Of a stretch of DNA of 64,000 nt, positions 1-10,849 are shown piece after piece (position 1 is the first letter of the stretch; every line of letters starts with the position of its first letter). Where the stretch lies: positions 55,873 through 119,872 of the forward strand of contig MPDC01000012.1 of the NCBI GenBank assembly GCA_001874255.1, read 5' to 3'. The notes under the pieces were generated by a model. It saw only the letters and a program-made list of their open reading frames with translations. It was not told the DNA's origin and ran no database searches. The translations under genes and the position numbers were made by a program. This DNA comes from Alphaproteobacteria bacterium MedPE-SWcel. Lineage in GTDB: Bacteria > Pseudomonadota > Alphaproteobacteria > Rhodobacterales > Rhodobacteraceae.

Positions 1-1345
1 CGACAAACGGGACGATCTCGCCATCGAGATAGTAGCCTGCGGTCGGGTCGGTCTTGTTGTCGCGCTTGTCCTTTTCGGCGCGCAGTCGCCCGGACAGGTA
101 TTTGAACTCGCGATCGGTGCCATAGGCGTCATCGGCCTTGATCAGACGCAGGCCGAGAGCCCCTTCGACAAAGGTGGTCTCGGAGACGCTGCGCCGCACG
201 CCGATCTCGCCTGTTATACTGGTGGCGGTGTAATGTTCCTCTTCCAGCTGTTCGAGGGCGCCAAGGTAAAACAGGGTTTCGCCGGTGCCCAAAGCGGCGG
301 GCTGGTCGAGCCGGGCCGACACGCTGCCGTCCAGATTGCTGCTTCCCAACCCGCTCAGGGAAAGGTCGATTTTCAACCGCTCGGCCGCCCCAAAGAGGTT
401 GCGATGCATCCAGCTGGAGCTGAGTTCCACCGCCTCCGAGGTGGAAAACTCGATGCCGAATGTGAACCGGCGTTTGGGCAGATCTTCGATCTCGGCAATG
501 AAATCCAGCGTGCCATCGGCATTCGGAGCGTCGGCCTGCCGCAGGGTGACGCTGGAAAAGGCGCCGGTCCGACGCAGGCGCGTGGCGGATTTCGACACCA
601 GTTCCGGGTGATAGACCGCGCCGGTCGCAAACCCGGCGATCTGTCTGATCGCGCCCTGGCGCACGTCGGACTCGCCTTTGATCTGCATCCGGCCAAGGCG
701 CAGGCGCGGGCCGGGGGAAATGTGCAATGTGGCGTCCAGCCGCTGTTTCACGGCATTTGCCGTGATGTCCTGGGCGGCCAGCTCCACTTTGGGATGTCCG
801 GCTCTATCCCATGCGGTCAGAGCGGCCGTCGCCGCAGCCTGTATCGTACCGGTGCTGGCGGGATGCCCGGGGGCAAAATCCTCGGGGAGGGCCACGGCCT
901 CGCCTTGGGGCAGTGGGCTCACTTCGGCCTGCCCAAAATCGAACGCAGGACCGGGGTCGACCGTAATCGCCACGGCCTCGATCCGGCGGGGCGGTGTCAG
1001 CAGGTCGATTTCGGCGGCTTCTTTTCCATCGATCCGGATATTGACCACGGGCGCAAAGTGGCCCGCATCATAGAGGACCTGAACCAGGGTGCGGTAGTCC
1101 GACAGGGCGGCGGCCAGGATTTCCTGCACCTTGGAGGCGTCTGACATCCCCAGCGACGCACTGGCGCCTTGCAGGTTTTCGGTCAGCTCCGAGGAGGCCT
1201 TGGGAGCGGTCAGGCTGGCCTCGAGTGCTTCTGCAGCGGGAAGGGCATACAGCAGACCTGTGACCAGCGAGGCCGCGAAAGAAAGGGAGCGCAGGCGATG
1301 CAGCGAGGTGCACGCGATCCGGCACAGGGGGGGCAGGCTGGTCAT
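1..1345 (-). CDS. tamA: TamA outer-membrane assembly protein, 3' end outside window
   Basis: Omp85-family protein that works with TamB in inserting or translocating outer-membrane proteins. 448 codons are visible from the ATG at 1345 to the left edge, with no stop, so about 150 C-terminal residues are missing if the usual size of near 600 holds. Residues 1-40 form a signal peptide ending in an AEA-type site. About residues 50-290 look like three POTRA repeats; the last holds a GxF/RRTGAFSSV segment typical of the family. From about 295 amphipathic beta strands begin (RFTFGIEFST, SSWMHRNLFGAAE), as in the barrel. A weak GGAGC precedes the ATG. TamB would be expected next, outside the window. 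The long plus-strand reading frame over this gene is an antisense shadow. Confidence 0.85.
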   Translation of the reverse strand, partial: MTSLPPLCRIACTSLHRLRSLSFAASLVTGLLYALPAAEALEASLTAPKASSELTENLQGASASLGMSDASKVQEILAAALSDYRTLVQVLYDAGHFAPVVNIRIDGKEAAEIDLLTPPRRIEAVAITVDPGPAFDFGQAEVSPLPQGEAVALPEDFAPGHPASTGTIQAAATAALTAWDRAGHPKVELAAQDITANAVKQRLDATLHISPGPRLRLGRMQIKGESDVRQGAIRQIAGFATGAVYHPELVSKSATRLRRTGAFSSVTLRQADAPNADGTLDFIAEIEDLPKRRFTFGIEFSTSEAVELSSSWMHRNLFGAAERLKIDLSLSGLGSSNLDGSVSARLDQPAALGTGETLFYLGALEQLEEEHYTATSITGEIGVRRSVSETTFVEGALGLRLIKADDAYGTDREFKYLSGRLRAEKDKRDNKTDPTAGYYLDGEIVPFV

Positions 1346-1510
1346 TGATGCTCCGGCAGCGAGAAATCGTATTGAGCGTTGAAAACGGCAAAAACATCCC
1401 CGAAACGCAAGCATGACGCTACACATTCGGAAGGGGTGATAAAACCGTCTTGGGGCCATGTTGCCCATCCCGGTGGAGTTTGAGTCGCCAGGGCGGCAAG
1501 ATGTCGCCGA

Positions 1511-2500
1511 CTAGCGCGGCAAAGACATCTCTTTGGCGACATCGAGCATGCGGGCGGAGAATCCCCATTCATTGTCGTACCAGCCAAAGATACGCAATTG
1601 CTGGCCGTCGACCATACGTGTCTCCGGCGCGGCAATCACCAGCGATTCCGGGCGTCCCCGCAAGTCTGACGACACGAGCGGCTGGTCGGTCCATCCCAGC
1701 ACAGGCGAGGCCAGAGCGGCAGATCTGAGGGCGGTCATCAGCTCCGTTTCGCTCCAGCTCCTGTTCAGGCGAACCACCAGATCCACCGCCGAGACGCTGG
1801 CCGTGGGAACCCGCACCGCAGCGCCGGAAATGCGGCCCCGCAGATGCGGCAAGACAACATCGATGAGATGCATGGCGGATGTTGTTGTGGGCACCATCGA
1901 CTGGGCGCCACCGCGCGAGCGGGCGAAATCGCCTCTCGGGGCGTCCACCATCGGCTGCGAATTGGTATAGCAATGGATCGTGGTCATATGCCCGGTTTCG
2001 ATCCCTGCGACCTGATCGATCAGCTGTACCAGCGCGGCAACGGCGTTGGTCGTGCAAGAGCCGTTTGACACGATTTTCGCGGCGGCGAGATCGCCTGTGT
2101 TGACACCATAGACGACGGTGGCTTCTGCCGCCGGTGAGGGGCCTGAAATCAGCACCTTTGCGGCGCCGGCCGCCAGCCCCCGCTCTGCCACATCGGTAGA
2201 GCGCGCGATGCCGGTGCATTCCAGCAGCACATCGACGCCGGACAGATCCAGCGCGGTGACATTTGCCTGTTGGTGCAAGGGGATATGGCGGCCCTCGACG
2301 CAAAGCCTGTCCCCGTCCAGAGCAACCGTACCGGGGTAGGGACCAAAGGTGCTGTCATACTGAAAGAGATATGCACACATCTGCGGATCTGCGATGTCAT
2401 TGATGCACAGGACCTCGATCCCCGAACCGCCCGGGGAGGTCAGGATCTGCCGCAAGATCGTACGGCCGATGCGGCCGAATCCGTTGATCGCTATCTTCAT
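1511..2500 (-). CDS. Glyceraldehyde-3-phosphate dehydrogenase family protein
   Basis: 329-residue phosphorylating GAPDH-type enzyme, oxidising an aldehyde phosphate with NAD(P). Visible are the Rossmann motif GFGRIGR (7-13), the active-site SCTTN with Cys149, the partner His176, and the C-terminal WYDNEWG (about 307). I start at 2500 because MKIAINGFGRIGR is the family N terminus; the frame stays open further upstream only by chance, through the riboswitch. Sequence around His176 (HCYTNSQPMVD) differs from classical GapA (HAYTATQ), so it may be a second, functionally distinct paralogue; erythrose-4-phosphate dehydrogenase is possible but not shown. It is divergent from the glycine cleavage operon. 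Confidence 0.88.
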   Translation of the reverse strand: MKIAINGFGRIGRTILRQILTSPGGSGIEVLCINDIADPQMCAYLFQYDSTFGPYPGTVALDGDRLCVEGRHIPLHQQANVTALDLSGVDVLLECTGIARSTDVAERGLAAGAAKVLISGPSPAAEATVVYGVNTGDLAAAKIVSNGSCTTNAVAALVQLIDQVAGIETGHMTTIHCYTNSQPMVDAPRGDFARSRGGAQSMVPTTTSAMHLIDVVLPHLRGRISGAAVRVPTASVSAVDLVVRLNRSWSETELMTALRSAALASPVLGWTDQPLVSSDLRGRPESLVIAAPETRMVDGQQLRIFGWYDNEWGFSARMLDVAKEMSLPR

Positions 2501-2949
2501 GGGCAAAGCTATGGCAGGGCGGCTGCGCGCCGACAATCCACCCGCACAATTCTTGGGCAGCCTTGATACAATTGCCGCCCCTGCAGCTTTTGCGTCGTTT
2601 GCGACTCTTTTCGCACGAATTCCGTCTTGCGCCATTTCGGGGCCGCTGGTAGCTTCGCCTCCAGCACATGGGAGAACCGAGAGTGGCGCATTGCTGCAGC
2701 CCTCGGTGCCGAAGGAGCAACCGCCCCGGAAACTCTCAGGCCACAGGGACCGTGTGCTGGTAACGACTCTGGAGAGAGCCCGGTTCCGCCGGGACGCCGA
2801 AGGGATAACGATCTCAGGCGCAACGGACAGAGGGGGCATCGAAGCGTGCAGGCTTGGTCTGCGCAAAATCTTGGATGCCGGATGCCGATCACTGTGTTGA
2901 CATGTTGTGACCTGACCGCACCGGCTGCAGTTGCAGAAAGCAGGCCGAA
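2501..2949 (+). other. Intergenic region between GAPDH gene and gcvT
   Basis: 449 bp shared by divergent promoters. It holds the glycine riboswitch (2668-2837) on the plus strand and, behind it, about 110 bp of leader with short hairpins (2849-2863; around 2923-2936). No protein gene is supported here. The gcvT start has only a poor Shine-Dalgarno (AGCAGG). Confidence 0.7.
2668..2837 (+). promoter_or_regulatory. Tandem glycine riboswitch upstream of gcvT
   Basis: Two consecutive aptamers are readable. Aptamer I has GAGAG (2679-2683), GCCGAAGGAGCAA (2708-2720) and GGAAACTCTCAGG (2728-2740). The linker is GGGACC...ACTCTGGAGAG (2746-2775). Aptamer II has GCCGAAGGGATAA (2796-2808), ATCTCAGGCGCAA (2811-2823) and CGGACAGAGG (2824-2833). 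These are the hallmark blocks of the glycine class, which in many bacteria switches on the glycine cleavage operon when glycine is plentiful. It lies about 110 bp before gcvT on the same strand. The mode of control (termination or translation) cannot be settled by eye; no clear U-tract terminator was seen. Confidence 0.95.
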
Positions 2950-4074
2950 ATGTCGGATCTGAAGATCACACCCCTGACGGAATTACATCGTGCGCTTGGG
3001 GCGAAAATGGTGCCCTTCGCAGGTTATTTGATGCCCGTGCAATATCCGATGGGCATCATGAAAGAGCATCTCCATACCCGACAGAAAGCAGGCCTGTTCG
3101 ACGTCAGCCACATGGGGCAGGTGATCCTGCGTGGCGATAGTTTCGAGGCGGTGGCGAAGGCCTTTGAACGTCTGGTGCCGATGGATGTCCTCGGGTTGCC
3201 ACAGGGGCGGCAGCGCTACGGGTTGTTCACAAATGACGCGGGCGGCATCGAAGATGACCTGATGTTTGCCAACCGGGGGGATCATCTGTTTGTCGTCGTG
3301 AACGCGGCCTGCAAGGATGCTGATATCGCCCGGCTCCGGGCGGCGCTGGAGCCGGACATCGCGGTTGAACATCTGGATGACCGGGCGCTGATCGCGCTGC
3401 AGGGGCCGCTGGCCGAAACCGCGCTGGAGACTTTGGTTCCGGGCGTTGCTGCCATGCGGTTCATGGACGTGGCGACGTTCTCATACAGGGGAGCAGACCT
3501 CTGGATCTCGCGGTCGGGCTACACGGGAGAAGACGGGTATGAGATTTCCATTCCCGAGGCCGTGACCGCGTCCTTTGCCTCCGAACTCATGGACCACCCC
3601 GATGTCGAACCGATTGGTCTCGGGGCCAGAGATTCCTTGCGGCTTGAGGGCGGTCTCTGTCTCTATGGCCATGACATCGACGCGGGCACGCGGCCGCTGG
3701 AAGCGGGGCTGGGCTGGGCGATCCAGAAGGTGCGCCGCCCCGGCGGGGCGCGTGAAGGTGGGTTTCCGGGGGCCGGCGCGGTCTTTGGCGATCTGAACGG
3801 TGCAGCGCCGCGCAAGCGTGTCGGCCTGCGCCCCGATGGCCGGGCTCCGATGCGCGAAGGCGTTGACTTGTTTGCATCGCCCGAGGGCGGAGAGCCGATC
3901 GGGCGGATCACCTCTGGCGGGTTTGGCCCGTCGGTCGGTGGCCCGGTCGCCATGGGCTACGTCAGCCGCGAACATGTCGGCGTTGACACCCGAATTTTCG
4001 GCGAGCTGCGCGGCAAGCGCATGCCCGTCACGATCACGTCGCTGCCCTTTGTGGCTGCCAACTTCAAACGCTGA
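2950..4074 (+). CDS. gcvT: Glycine cleavage system T protein (aminomethyltransferase)
   Basis: 374 residues, normal for GcvT. It takes the aminomethyl group from lipoylated H protein, releases ammonia and forms 5,10-methylene-tetrahydrofolate in the cytoplasm. The N-terminal FDVSHMGQ segment (about 50-57) and the C-terminal region with a conserved GRITSGG motif are present. First gene of gcvT-gcvH-gcvP, directly under the glycine riboswitch. The ATG at 2950 gives the family N terminus (TPLTELHRALGAKMVPFAGYLMP), although the upstream Shine-Dalgarno is weak. gcvH follows after 39 bp. Confidence 0.97.
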   Translation: MSDLKITPLTELHRALGAKMVPFAGYLMPVQYPMGIMKEHLHTRQKAGLFDVSHMGQVILRGDSFEAVAKAFERLVPMDVLGLPQGRQRYGLFTNDAGGIEDDLMFANRGDHLFVVVNAACKDADIARLRAALEPDIAVEHLDDRALIALQGPLAETALETLVPGVAAMRFMDVATFSYRGADLWISRSGYTGEDGYEISIPEAVTASFASELMDHPDVEPIGLGARDSLRLEGGLCLYGHDIDAGTRPLEAGLGWAIQKVRRPGGAREGGFPGAGAVFGDLNGAAPRKRVGLRPDGRAPMREGVDLFASPEGGEPIGRITSGGFGPSVGGPVAMGYVSREHVGVDTRIFGELRGKRMPVTITSLPFVAANFKR

Positions 4075-4113
4075 CCGTCGTCAGCGAATTGGTCCAACAC
4101 AGGAAAATACCCC

Positions 4114-4473
4114 ATGAAATATACCGAAGAACACGAATGGCTGCTGGTTGACGGCGATATTGTGACGGTTGGCATCACGGCCCATGCCGCTGAACAACTC
4201 GGCGATGTGGTCTTTGTCGAACTGCCCGAGATTGGCGGCGAGGTCACCAAGGATGAAGAGATCGTCGTGATCGAATCCGTCAAGGCGGCGTCCGACATTC
4301 TGGCGCCGCTCGACGGCGAGGTGGTCGAGGTAAACGACGCCATTGTTGATGAACCCTCCAAGGTGAATGACGATCCGGAAGGCGAAGCGTGGTTCTTCAA
4401 GCTGAAGGTTGCCGATATGTCCCCGATGGACGACTACATGGATGAAGCCGCCTACAAGAGCTTTATCGGGTGA
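4114..4473 (+). CDS. gcvH: Glycine cleavage system H protein
   Basis: 119-residue lipoyl carrier of the glycine cleavage complex; it shuttles the aminomethyl intermediate between P, T and L proteins. The lipoylation site is Lys57 in ESVKAASD, within the usual lipoyl hairpin. The AGGAAAATACCCC leader gives a recognisable ribosome site before ATG 4114. Second gene of the riboswitch-controlled operon. No lpd gene for the L protein is in the window, so dihydrolipoamide dehydrogenase must come from elsewhere, as is common. Confidence 0.97.
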   Translation: MKYTEEHEWLLVDGDIVTVGITAHAAEQLGDVVFVELPEIGGEVTKDEEIVVIESVKAASDILAPLDGEVVEVNDAIVDEPSKVNDDPEGEAWFFKLKVADMSPMDDYMDEAAYKSFIG

Positions 4474-4480
4474 TGTCCCG

Positions 4481-4506
4481 GGCCCGTCGGATTTTGCGGA
4501 CGGGCC
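4481..4506 (+). other. Hairpin between gcvH and gcvP
   Basis: GGCCCGTC (4481-4488) pairs with GACGGGCC (4499-4506) across a 10-nt loop, in the 125-bp gcvH-gcvP gap. No U-tract follows, so it is more likely an mRNA processing or stability element than a full terminator. Function is inferred. Confidence 0.5.
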
Positions 4507-4598
4507 TCACCTTTGCGAGTGAGACCGGACCGGGCGTGCCCGACCCCATTGTCGTGTCTCACATATCCCAAGTCCGACAGACCTGAAGGAGGCAATGG

Positions 4599-7448
4599 AT
4601 GCCCTTCGAACCAACAGATTACCTGCCCTACGACTTTGCCAATCGTCGCCACATAGGACCCTCGCCGCAAGAAATGGCCGATATGTTGCAGGTTGTGGGG
4701 GCTGCGGACCTTGATGCGCTGATTGACGACACAGTGCCGCAATCGATCCGCCAGGCGGAACCGCTCGATTTTGGGCGCCCCATGTCCGAGCGCGAATTGC
4801 TCTTCCACATGCGCGAAGTCGCCAAGAAGAACAAGGTCATGACCTCGCTGATCGGTCAGGGATACCATGGCACGGTGACGCCGCCGGCAATCCAGCGAAA
4901 TATCCTCGAAAACCCTGCATGGTACACGGCCTATACCCCCTATCAGCCAGAGATATCGCAGGGGCGGCTGGAAGCTCTGCTGAACTTTCAGACCATGATC
5001 TCAGACCTGACCGGGCTCGAGATCGCCAATGCGTCGTTGCTGGACGAGGCGACCGCCTGCGCCGAGGCGATGACCATGGCACAGCGCGTGGCCAAGTCGA
5101 AGTCAAAGGCGTTTTTTGTCGACCGGGATTGTCATCCGCAGAACATCGCGGTGGTGAAAACCCGCGCCGCGCCTCTGGGGATCGAGGTGATCGTCGGCAA
5201 CCCCGACAAGATGGATCCCGAGCGCGTATTTGGGGCGCTGTTCCAGTATCCGGGCACCTATGGTCACGTGCGCGATTTTACCTCGGAAATCGAAGCGTTG
5301 CATGCGCACAGGGCCATCGCCGTCGTGGCCGCGGACCCGTTGGCGCTGACTTTGCTGAAAGAGCCGGGCGAAATGGGGGCGGATATCGCGGTCGGCTCAA
5401 CGCAGCGCTTTGGGGTGCCGGTCGGGGCAGGTGGGCCGCATGCGGCCTATATGGCGACGCGGGATGCCTACAAACGCGCCATGCCGGGGCGGATCGTCGG
5501 CGTATCCATCGACAGCCACGGCAACAAGGCCTACCGGTTGTCGCTGCAGACCCGCGAACAGCATATTCGCCGCGAGAAAGCGACGTCCAATGTGTGCACG
5601 GCGCAGGCGTTGCTGGCCGTCATGGCCTCCATGTATGCGGTTTTTCACGGCCCCAAAGGGCTGCAGGCCATTGCGCAGCGGATCCACCGCAAAGCCGTGC
5701 GTCTGGCAACCGGTCTGGAGGAGGCCGGTTTCAAAGTCGACCCACAGGCATTTTTCGACACGATCACGGTCGATGTCGGCCCGCTGCAGGCGGCGGTGAT
5801 GAAATCGGCCGTCGATGAGGGCATCAATCTTCGCCAGGTGGGGGAAACGCGCGTCGGGATTTCTGTCGATGAAACCACTCGCCCCGAAACCATCGAGGCG
5901 GTCTGGCGCGCCTTCGGCATTCGCCGTCGCGACGATGATTTTGCGCCGCACTACCGGGTGCCGGAGCGCATGCACCGCACCTCTGACTACCTGCGGCATC
6001 CGATTTTCCACATGAACCGTGCGGAAACCGAGATGATGCGCTACATGCGGCGTCTGGCGGACCGCGATCTGGCGCTGGATCGCGCGATGATCCCGCTTGG
6101 GTCCTGTACGATGAAACTGAATGCCGCTGCTGAAATGATGCCGCTCAGCTGGCCCGAGTTCTCGACGATCCACCCGTTCGCGCCGGCGGATCAACAGGCC
6201 GGCTACACCGAGATGGTCGACGATCTGTCTGCAAAGCTCTGCACGATCACCGGCTATGACGCGATTTCCATGCAGTCGAACTCAGGAGCTCAGGGGGAGT
6301 ATGCGGGTCTTCTGACCATTGCCGCCTATCACCGGGCGCAGGGGGAGGGGCACCGAAACATCTGTCTGATCCCGATGTCGGCGCATGGTACAAACCCCGC
6401 TTCCGCCCAGATGGTGGGGTGGAAGGTGGTTCCGGTGAAATCCGACGACAAGGGCGATATCGACCTTGCGGATTTCCGCGAAAAGGCCGCCAAACATGGT
6501 CCGGAGCTTGCCGGTTGCATGATCACCTATCCGTCGACCCATGGGGTATTTGAGGAAACCGTGCATGAGGTCTGCAGGGTGACCCATGAGTTCGGGGGGC
6601 AAGTCTACATCGACGGAGCCAATATGAACGCGATGGTCGGATTGAGCCGCCCCGGGGATCTGGGCGGAGATGTGAGCCATCTGAACCTGCACAAGACCTT
6701 TGCCATTCCCCATGGCGGCGGCGGCCCGGGCATGGGGCCGATCGGGGTCAAGGCCCATCTTGTTCCTCATCTGCCCGGGCATCCGGAAACCGGTGGCACC
6801 GAGGGGCCGGTATCGGCTGCGCCGCTTGGGTCTGCGTCGATCCTGACGATTTCCTGGGCCTATTGCCTGATGATGGGCGGCGCGGGTTTGACGCAGGCCA
6901 CCAAGGTGGCAATTCTGAATGCCAATTACATTGCCAAGCGGCTGGAGGGGGCATTTGACGTTCTGTACAAAGGCCCGACGGGGCGTGTGGCGCATGAGTG
7001 CATTCTGGACACGCGCCCCTTTGCCGAGAGCGCCGACGTGACTGTCGATGATGTCGCCAAGCGTCTGATGGACAGTGGGTTTCATGCGCCAACAATGTCG
7101 TGGCCTGTGGCCGGGACACTGATGGTCGAGCCCACGGAATCAGAAACCAAAGCGGAGCTTGACCGCTTCATCGAGGCGATGTTGTCGATCCGGTCCGAGA
7201 TCGAAGCCGTTGAGACAGGTGAGATGGAGCGGGAGAACAACCCGTTGAAGAATGCGCCCCATACGATGGAGGATCTGGTGAAGGATTGGGACCGTCCGTA
7301 CACACGGGAGCAGGGGTGTTTCCCGCCGGGAGCGTTTCGGGTTGATAAATACTGGCCGCCGGTCAACCGCGTCGACAATGTCTATGGCGATCGCCATCTG
7401 ATCTGTACCTGCCCGCCGATGGAAGACTACGCCGAAGCCGCCGAATAA
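4599..7448 (+). CDS. gcvP: Glycine dehydrogenase (decarboxylating), P protein
   Basis: 949 residues, the single-chain P protein in which the two halves found separately in some bacteria are fused. It decarboxylates glycine on pyridoxal phosphate and passes the aminomethyl group to the H-protein lipoyl arm. The PLP lysine is Lys699 in NLHKTF, followed by the glycine-rich [12 protein letters not shown] strong AAGGAGG (4586-4592) sets the ATG at 4599. Last gene of the operon; a strong hairpin follows at 7503-7532. Confidence 0.97.
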   Translation: MPFEPTDYLPYDFANRRHIGPSPQEMADMLQVVGAADLDALIDDTVPQSIRQAEPLDFGRPMSERELLFHMREVAKKNKVMTSLIGQGYHGTVTPPAIQRNILENPAWYTAYTPYQPEISQGRLEALLNFQTMISDLTGLEIANASLLDEATACAEAMTMAQRVAKSKSKAFFVDRDCHPQNIAVVKTRAAPLGIEVIVGNPDKMDPERVFGALFQYPGTYGHVRDFTSEIEALHAHRAIAVVAADPLALTLLKEPGEMGADIAVGSTQRFGVPVGAGGPHAAYMATRDAYKRAMPGRIVGVSIDSHGNKAYRLSLQTREQHIRREKATSNVCTAQALLAVMASMYAVFHGPKGLQAIAQRIHRKAVRLATGLEEAGFKVDPQAFFDTITVDVGPLQAAVMKSAVDEGINLRQVGETRVGISVDETTRPETIEAVWRAFGIRRRDDDFAPHYRVPERMHRTSDYLRHPIFHMNRAETEMMRYMRRLADRDLALDRAMIPLGSCTMKLNAAAEMMPLSWPEFSTIHPFAPADQQAGYTEMVDDLSAKLCTITGYDAISMQSNSGAQGEYAGLLTIAAYHRAQGEGHRNICLIPMSAHGTNPASAQMVGWKVVPVKSDDKGDIDLADFREKAAKHGPELAGCMITYPSTHGVFEETVHEVCRVTHEFGGQVYIDGANMNAMVGLSRPGDLGGDVSHLNLHKTFAIPHGGGGPGMGPIGVKAHLVPHLPGHPETGGTEGPVSAAPLGSASILTISWAYCLMMGGAGLTQATKVAILNANYIAKRLEGAFDVLYKGPTGRVAHECILDTRPFAESADVTVDDVAKRLMDSGFHAPTMSWPVAGTLMVEPTESETKAELDRFIEAMLSIRSEIEAVETGEMERENNPLKNAPHTMEDLVKDWDRPYTREQGCFPPGAFRVDKYWPPVNRVDNVYGDRHLICTCPPMEDYAEAAE

Positions 7449-7502
7449 GCGGTCTGATACGGTCTGACACGGCCGCGCCCCATGCGGGGCGCGACAGGTA
7501 TA

Positions 7503-7532
7503 GCAGGGCTCTCTCTTGTCAGAGAGCCCTGC
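7503..7532 (+). terminator. Stem-loop terminator after gcvP
   Basis: A perfect 12-bp stem, GCAGGGCTCTCT paired with AGAGAGCCCTGC, with a 6-nt loop, 55 bp after the gcvP stop. The tail (CGGTTTGAC) has only a short T run, so termination may be partial. It separates the gcv operon from the next gene. Confidence 0.65.
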
Positions 7533-7615
7533 CGGTTTGACGCGCGCGTGATGGCCGTTGCCCGGCGCTATGCCCGGGCTATGTCCTGACATGTCCACAG
7601 CAGGGAGAAAATGGC

Positions 7616-8521
7616 ATGAGCGAGAAACCAGTGTCGCAGCGGAGAACGGCCAGGGATTTCGATCCGCGTATCCTCGAGATATTCGATGGCTACGTGCACG
7701 GACAGATTTCAAAACGCGAGTTCATGGCCCAAGCGGGCCGATACGCGGCGGCGGGGGTGACCGGGGCAATGTTGCTGGATCAGCTGAAACCGGATTATGC
7801 GCTGGCCCAGCAGGTTGCACCTGACGATGCAGATATTGAAACCATGACTGCTCAATATCAGAGCCCGGACGGGCATGGGAGCATCTCGGGGTTGATGGCA
7901 AGGCCTGCGGGCGTCACCGGGCCACTGCCGGGTGTTTTGGTGGTTCACGAAAACCGAGGCCTCAATCCCTACATCGAGGATGTGGTCCGGCGTGCCGCAA
8001 AGGCGGGGTACCTGGCCTTTGGCCCGGACGGGTTGACGCCGCTGGGTGGCTATCCGGGGACGGATGAGGAAGGGCGCGAGATGCAGCGGACACTTGATCC
8101 GGTCAAATTGATGAACGACTTCTTCGCCGCTTTTGAATATCTGCGCGACCATGCGGATTCTACCGGAAACATCGGGGCGGTCGGATTCTGCTATGGTGGT
8201 GGCGTCTGCAATGCATTGGCGGTGGCCTACCCGGAGCTGGGGGCGTCCGTGCCATTTTATGGCCGCCAGCCGGACGCCGCCGATGTTGCAGCGATCCGCG
8301 CCCCTTTGATGATCCACTACGCCGGTCTTGACGAGCGTATCAATGCGGGGTGGCCTGCCTTTTCGGACGCATTGCGGGCCAATCAAAAGGCGTTCTCGGT
8401 TCACTTCTACCCCGAGGTGAACCACGGATTTCACAATGATACGACGCCCCGCTATGACGAAGCGGCAGCGGCGCTGGCCTGGTCGCGCACATTGGATTTC
8501 TTTGGCCGTCATCTCGATTGA
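7616..8521 (+). CDS. Dienelactone hydrolase family protein, probably exported
   Basis: 301-residue alpha/beta hydrolase. The family triad is visible: nucleophile Cys192 in GFCYGGG, Asp239 in GLDERIN and His270 in NHGFHND; Glu112 in VVHENRG matches the extra Glu that modulates the Cys in dienelactone hydrolases. Residues 1-63 precede the catalytic domain and include SKREFM followed by a small-residue hydrophobic stretch and an ALAQQ end, which resembles a Tat signal with a KR pair; export is inferred. The substrate is unknown. The ATG at 7616 is preceded by AGGGAGAAA. Convergent with the next gene. Confidence 0.85.
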   Translation: MSEKPVSQRRTARDFDPRILEIFDGYVHGQISKREFMAQAGRYAAAGVTGAMLLDQLKPDYALAQQVAPDDADIETMTAQYQSPDGHGSISGLMARPAGVTGPLPGVLVVHENRGLNPYIEDVVRRAAKAGYLAFGPDGLTPLGGYPGTDEEGREMQRTLDPVKLMNDFFAAFEYLRDHADSTGNIGAVGFCYGGGVCNALAVAYPELGASVPFYGRQPDAADVAAIRAPLMIHYAGLDERINAGWPAFSDALRANQKAFSVHFYPEVNHGFHNDTTPRYDEAAAALAWSRTLDFFGRHLD

Positions 8522-8579
8522 CCCCAAAGATACCATGGGCGCGCGTGCTGAAGGCGGCCCCATGGAGATCGTGCCTGCG

Positions 8580-9515
8580 TCAGTAGCCGCGTGTGCGGTC
8601 TACCTCATGCAGGAGGGGCGCGCCTTGCCCCAAACGGCGCAAATTCTCGACAACATCGCCAAGGGCATCGCCGAGATGCCACCCGGACACATGGGGCGTG
8701 ATTGTGACACAGGGGTGTTTCCACAGGGGGCTGGCCGGAGGCAGCGGCTCGGTGCGCAAGACGTCGAGAACCGCGTGACCGGGGCGGCGCTGATACAAGG
8801 CGGACACCAGCGCCTCTTCGTCAATCAGATCGCCGCGCCCGGCATTGATCAAGGTCGCGCCCTCTTTCATCGTTGCCAGCCGTTCGGCATTCAGCAAATC
8901 GCGGGTGTCGGCCGTCGACGGCAGGATGGCGCAGACATAGTCGCAGGACGCCAGCAGACCCGCCAGGCCATGCTCGCCGGTCAGGCAGGTCACGCCATCG
9001 AGCGCCTTTTGCGAGCGGCTCCAGCCGAATGTGGTGAACCCCATGTCGCGCATGAGTTCGGCCGTGAGGCCGCCGATATGGCCAAGTCCGAGTATTCCGA
9101 CCGCGATGTCCTCGGGGCGGCGAGGTGCAACCGGATCCCAGATCGCCCGCGCCTGGGCGGCAGCATGATAGCTCATGTTGCGGGTGCCGCGCAGAACGTA
9201 GGCAAGGCAGTATTGTGCAATTTCGCGCGCCGGCTCTTGCGGTTTCAACCGGGCGACGCGCACATGTGGCGCAAGCGCGGCATGGCCGACGATGGTCTCC
9301 ACCCCGGCCCCGAGTTTCTGCACCAGTTGCAGATTGGGCAGTCGCGACGGAAGGTCGGACTTCAGCGTGGAGACCGCCATCATCGTGACTTCAGCCAGAT
9401 CGCCGGGGTCTTTGGTTGTGCGGATGTCTGCCGCCGGGGCCAGCTTTTGCAGCTCTGCGGCCAGTTCCTCTTCGCTGTACCAGCCGCCATGTCCGATCTC
9501 GATCAGCAATGCCAT
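8580..9515 (-). CDS. D-2-hydroxyacid dehydrogenase (glyoxylate/hydroxypyruvate reductase type)
   Basis: 311 residues. The NAD(P)-binding motif is GLGHIGG (143-149). The catalytic Arg227 (NAGRGDLID), Glu256 (LRTEPLP) and His275 (TPHVSG) of the 2-hydroxyacid dehydrogenase family are all present. Overall form (short N-terminal substrate domain, IEIGHGGWY start) recalls the GhrA subgroup, which reduces glyoxylate and hydroxypyruvate, but the substrate is inferred. Start 9515 is chosen because GGAG sits 8 nt before that ATG and the upstream in-frame extension has no family similarity. Divergent from the acyl-CoA dehydrogenase gene, 98 bp away. Confidence 0.88.
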   Translation of the reverse strand: MALLIEIGHGGWYSEEELAAELQKLAPAADIRTTKDPGDLAEVTMMAVSTLKSDLPSRLPNLQLVQKLGAGVETIVGHAALAPHVRVARLKPQEPAREIAQYCLAYVLRGTRNMSYHAAAQARAIWDPVAPRRPEDIAVGILGLGHIGGLTAELMRDMGFTTFGWSRSQKALDGVTCLTGEHGLAGLLASCDYVCAILPSTADTRDLLNAERLATMKEGATLINAGRGDLIDEEALVSALYQRRPGHAVLDVLRTEPLPPASPLWKHPCVTITPHVSGWHLGDALGDVVENLRRLGQGAPLLHEVDRTRGY

Positions 9516-9613
9516 CTTCTGCTCCGTTTTTCTTCTCGTGTTACGTACCGTCACTGTGCTGGACATGGCGCGCGTTGCCAAGCCATGCTGCGCTGCGAAA
9601 GAGGAGGACTGGC

Positions 9614-10845
<1,232 letters not shown>

Positions 10846-10849
<4 letters not shown>

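Noticed and set aside
233..1144. 303-codon plus-strand open frame at the left edge
   Set aside because: It lies opposite tamA, whose frame runs from 1345 off the window edge and has a signal peptide and POTRA repeats.
8533..8565. CCATGGG...CCCATGG inverted repeat as terminator between two convergent genes
   Set aside because: Seven base pairs with a loop of about 19 and no T run; too weak to list as a terminator.
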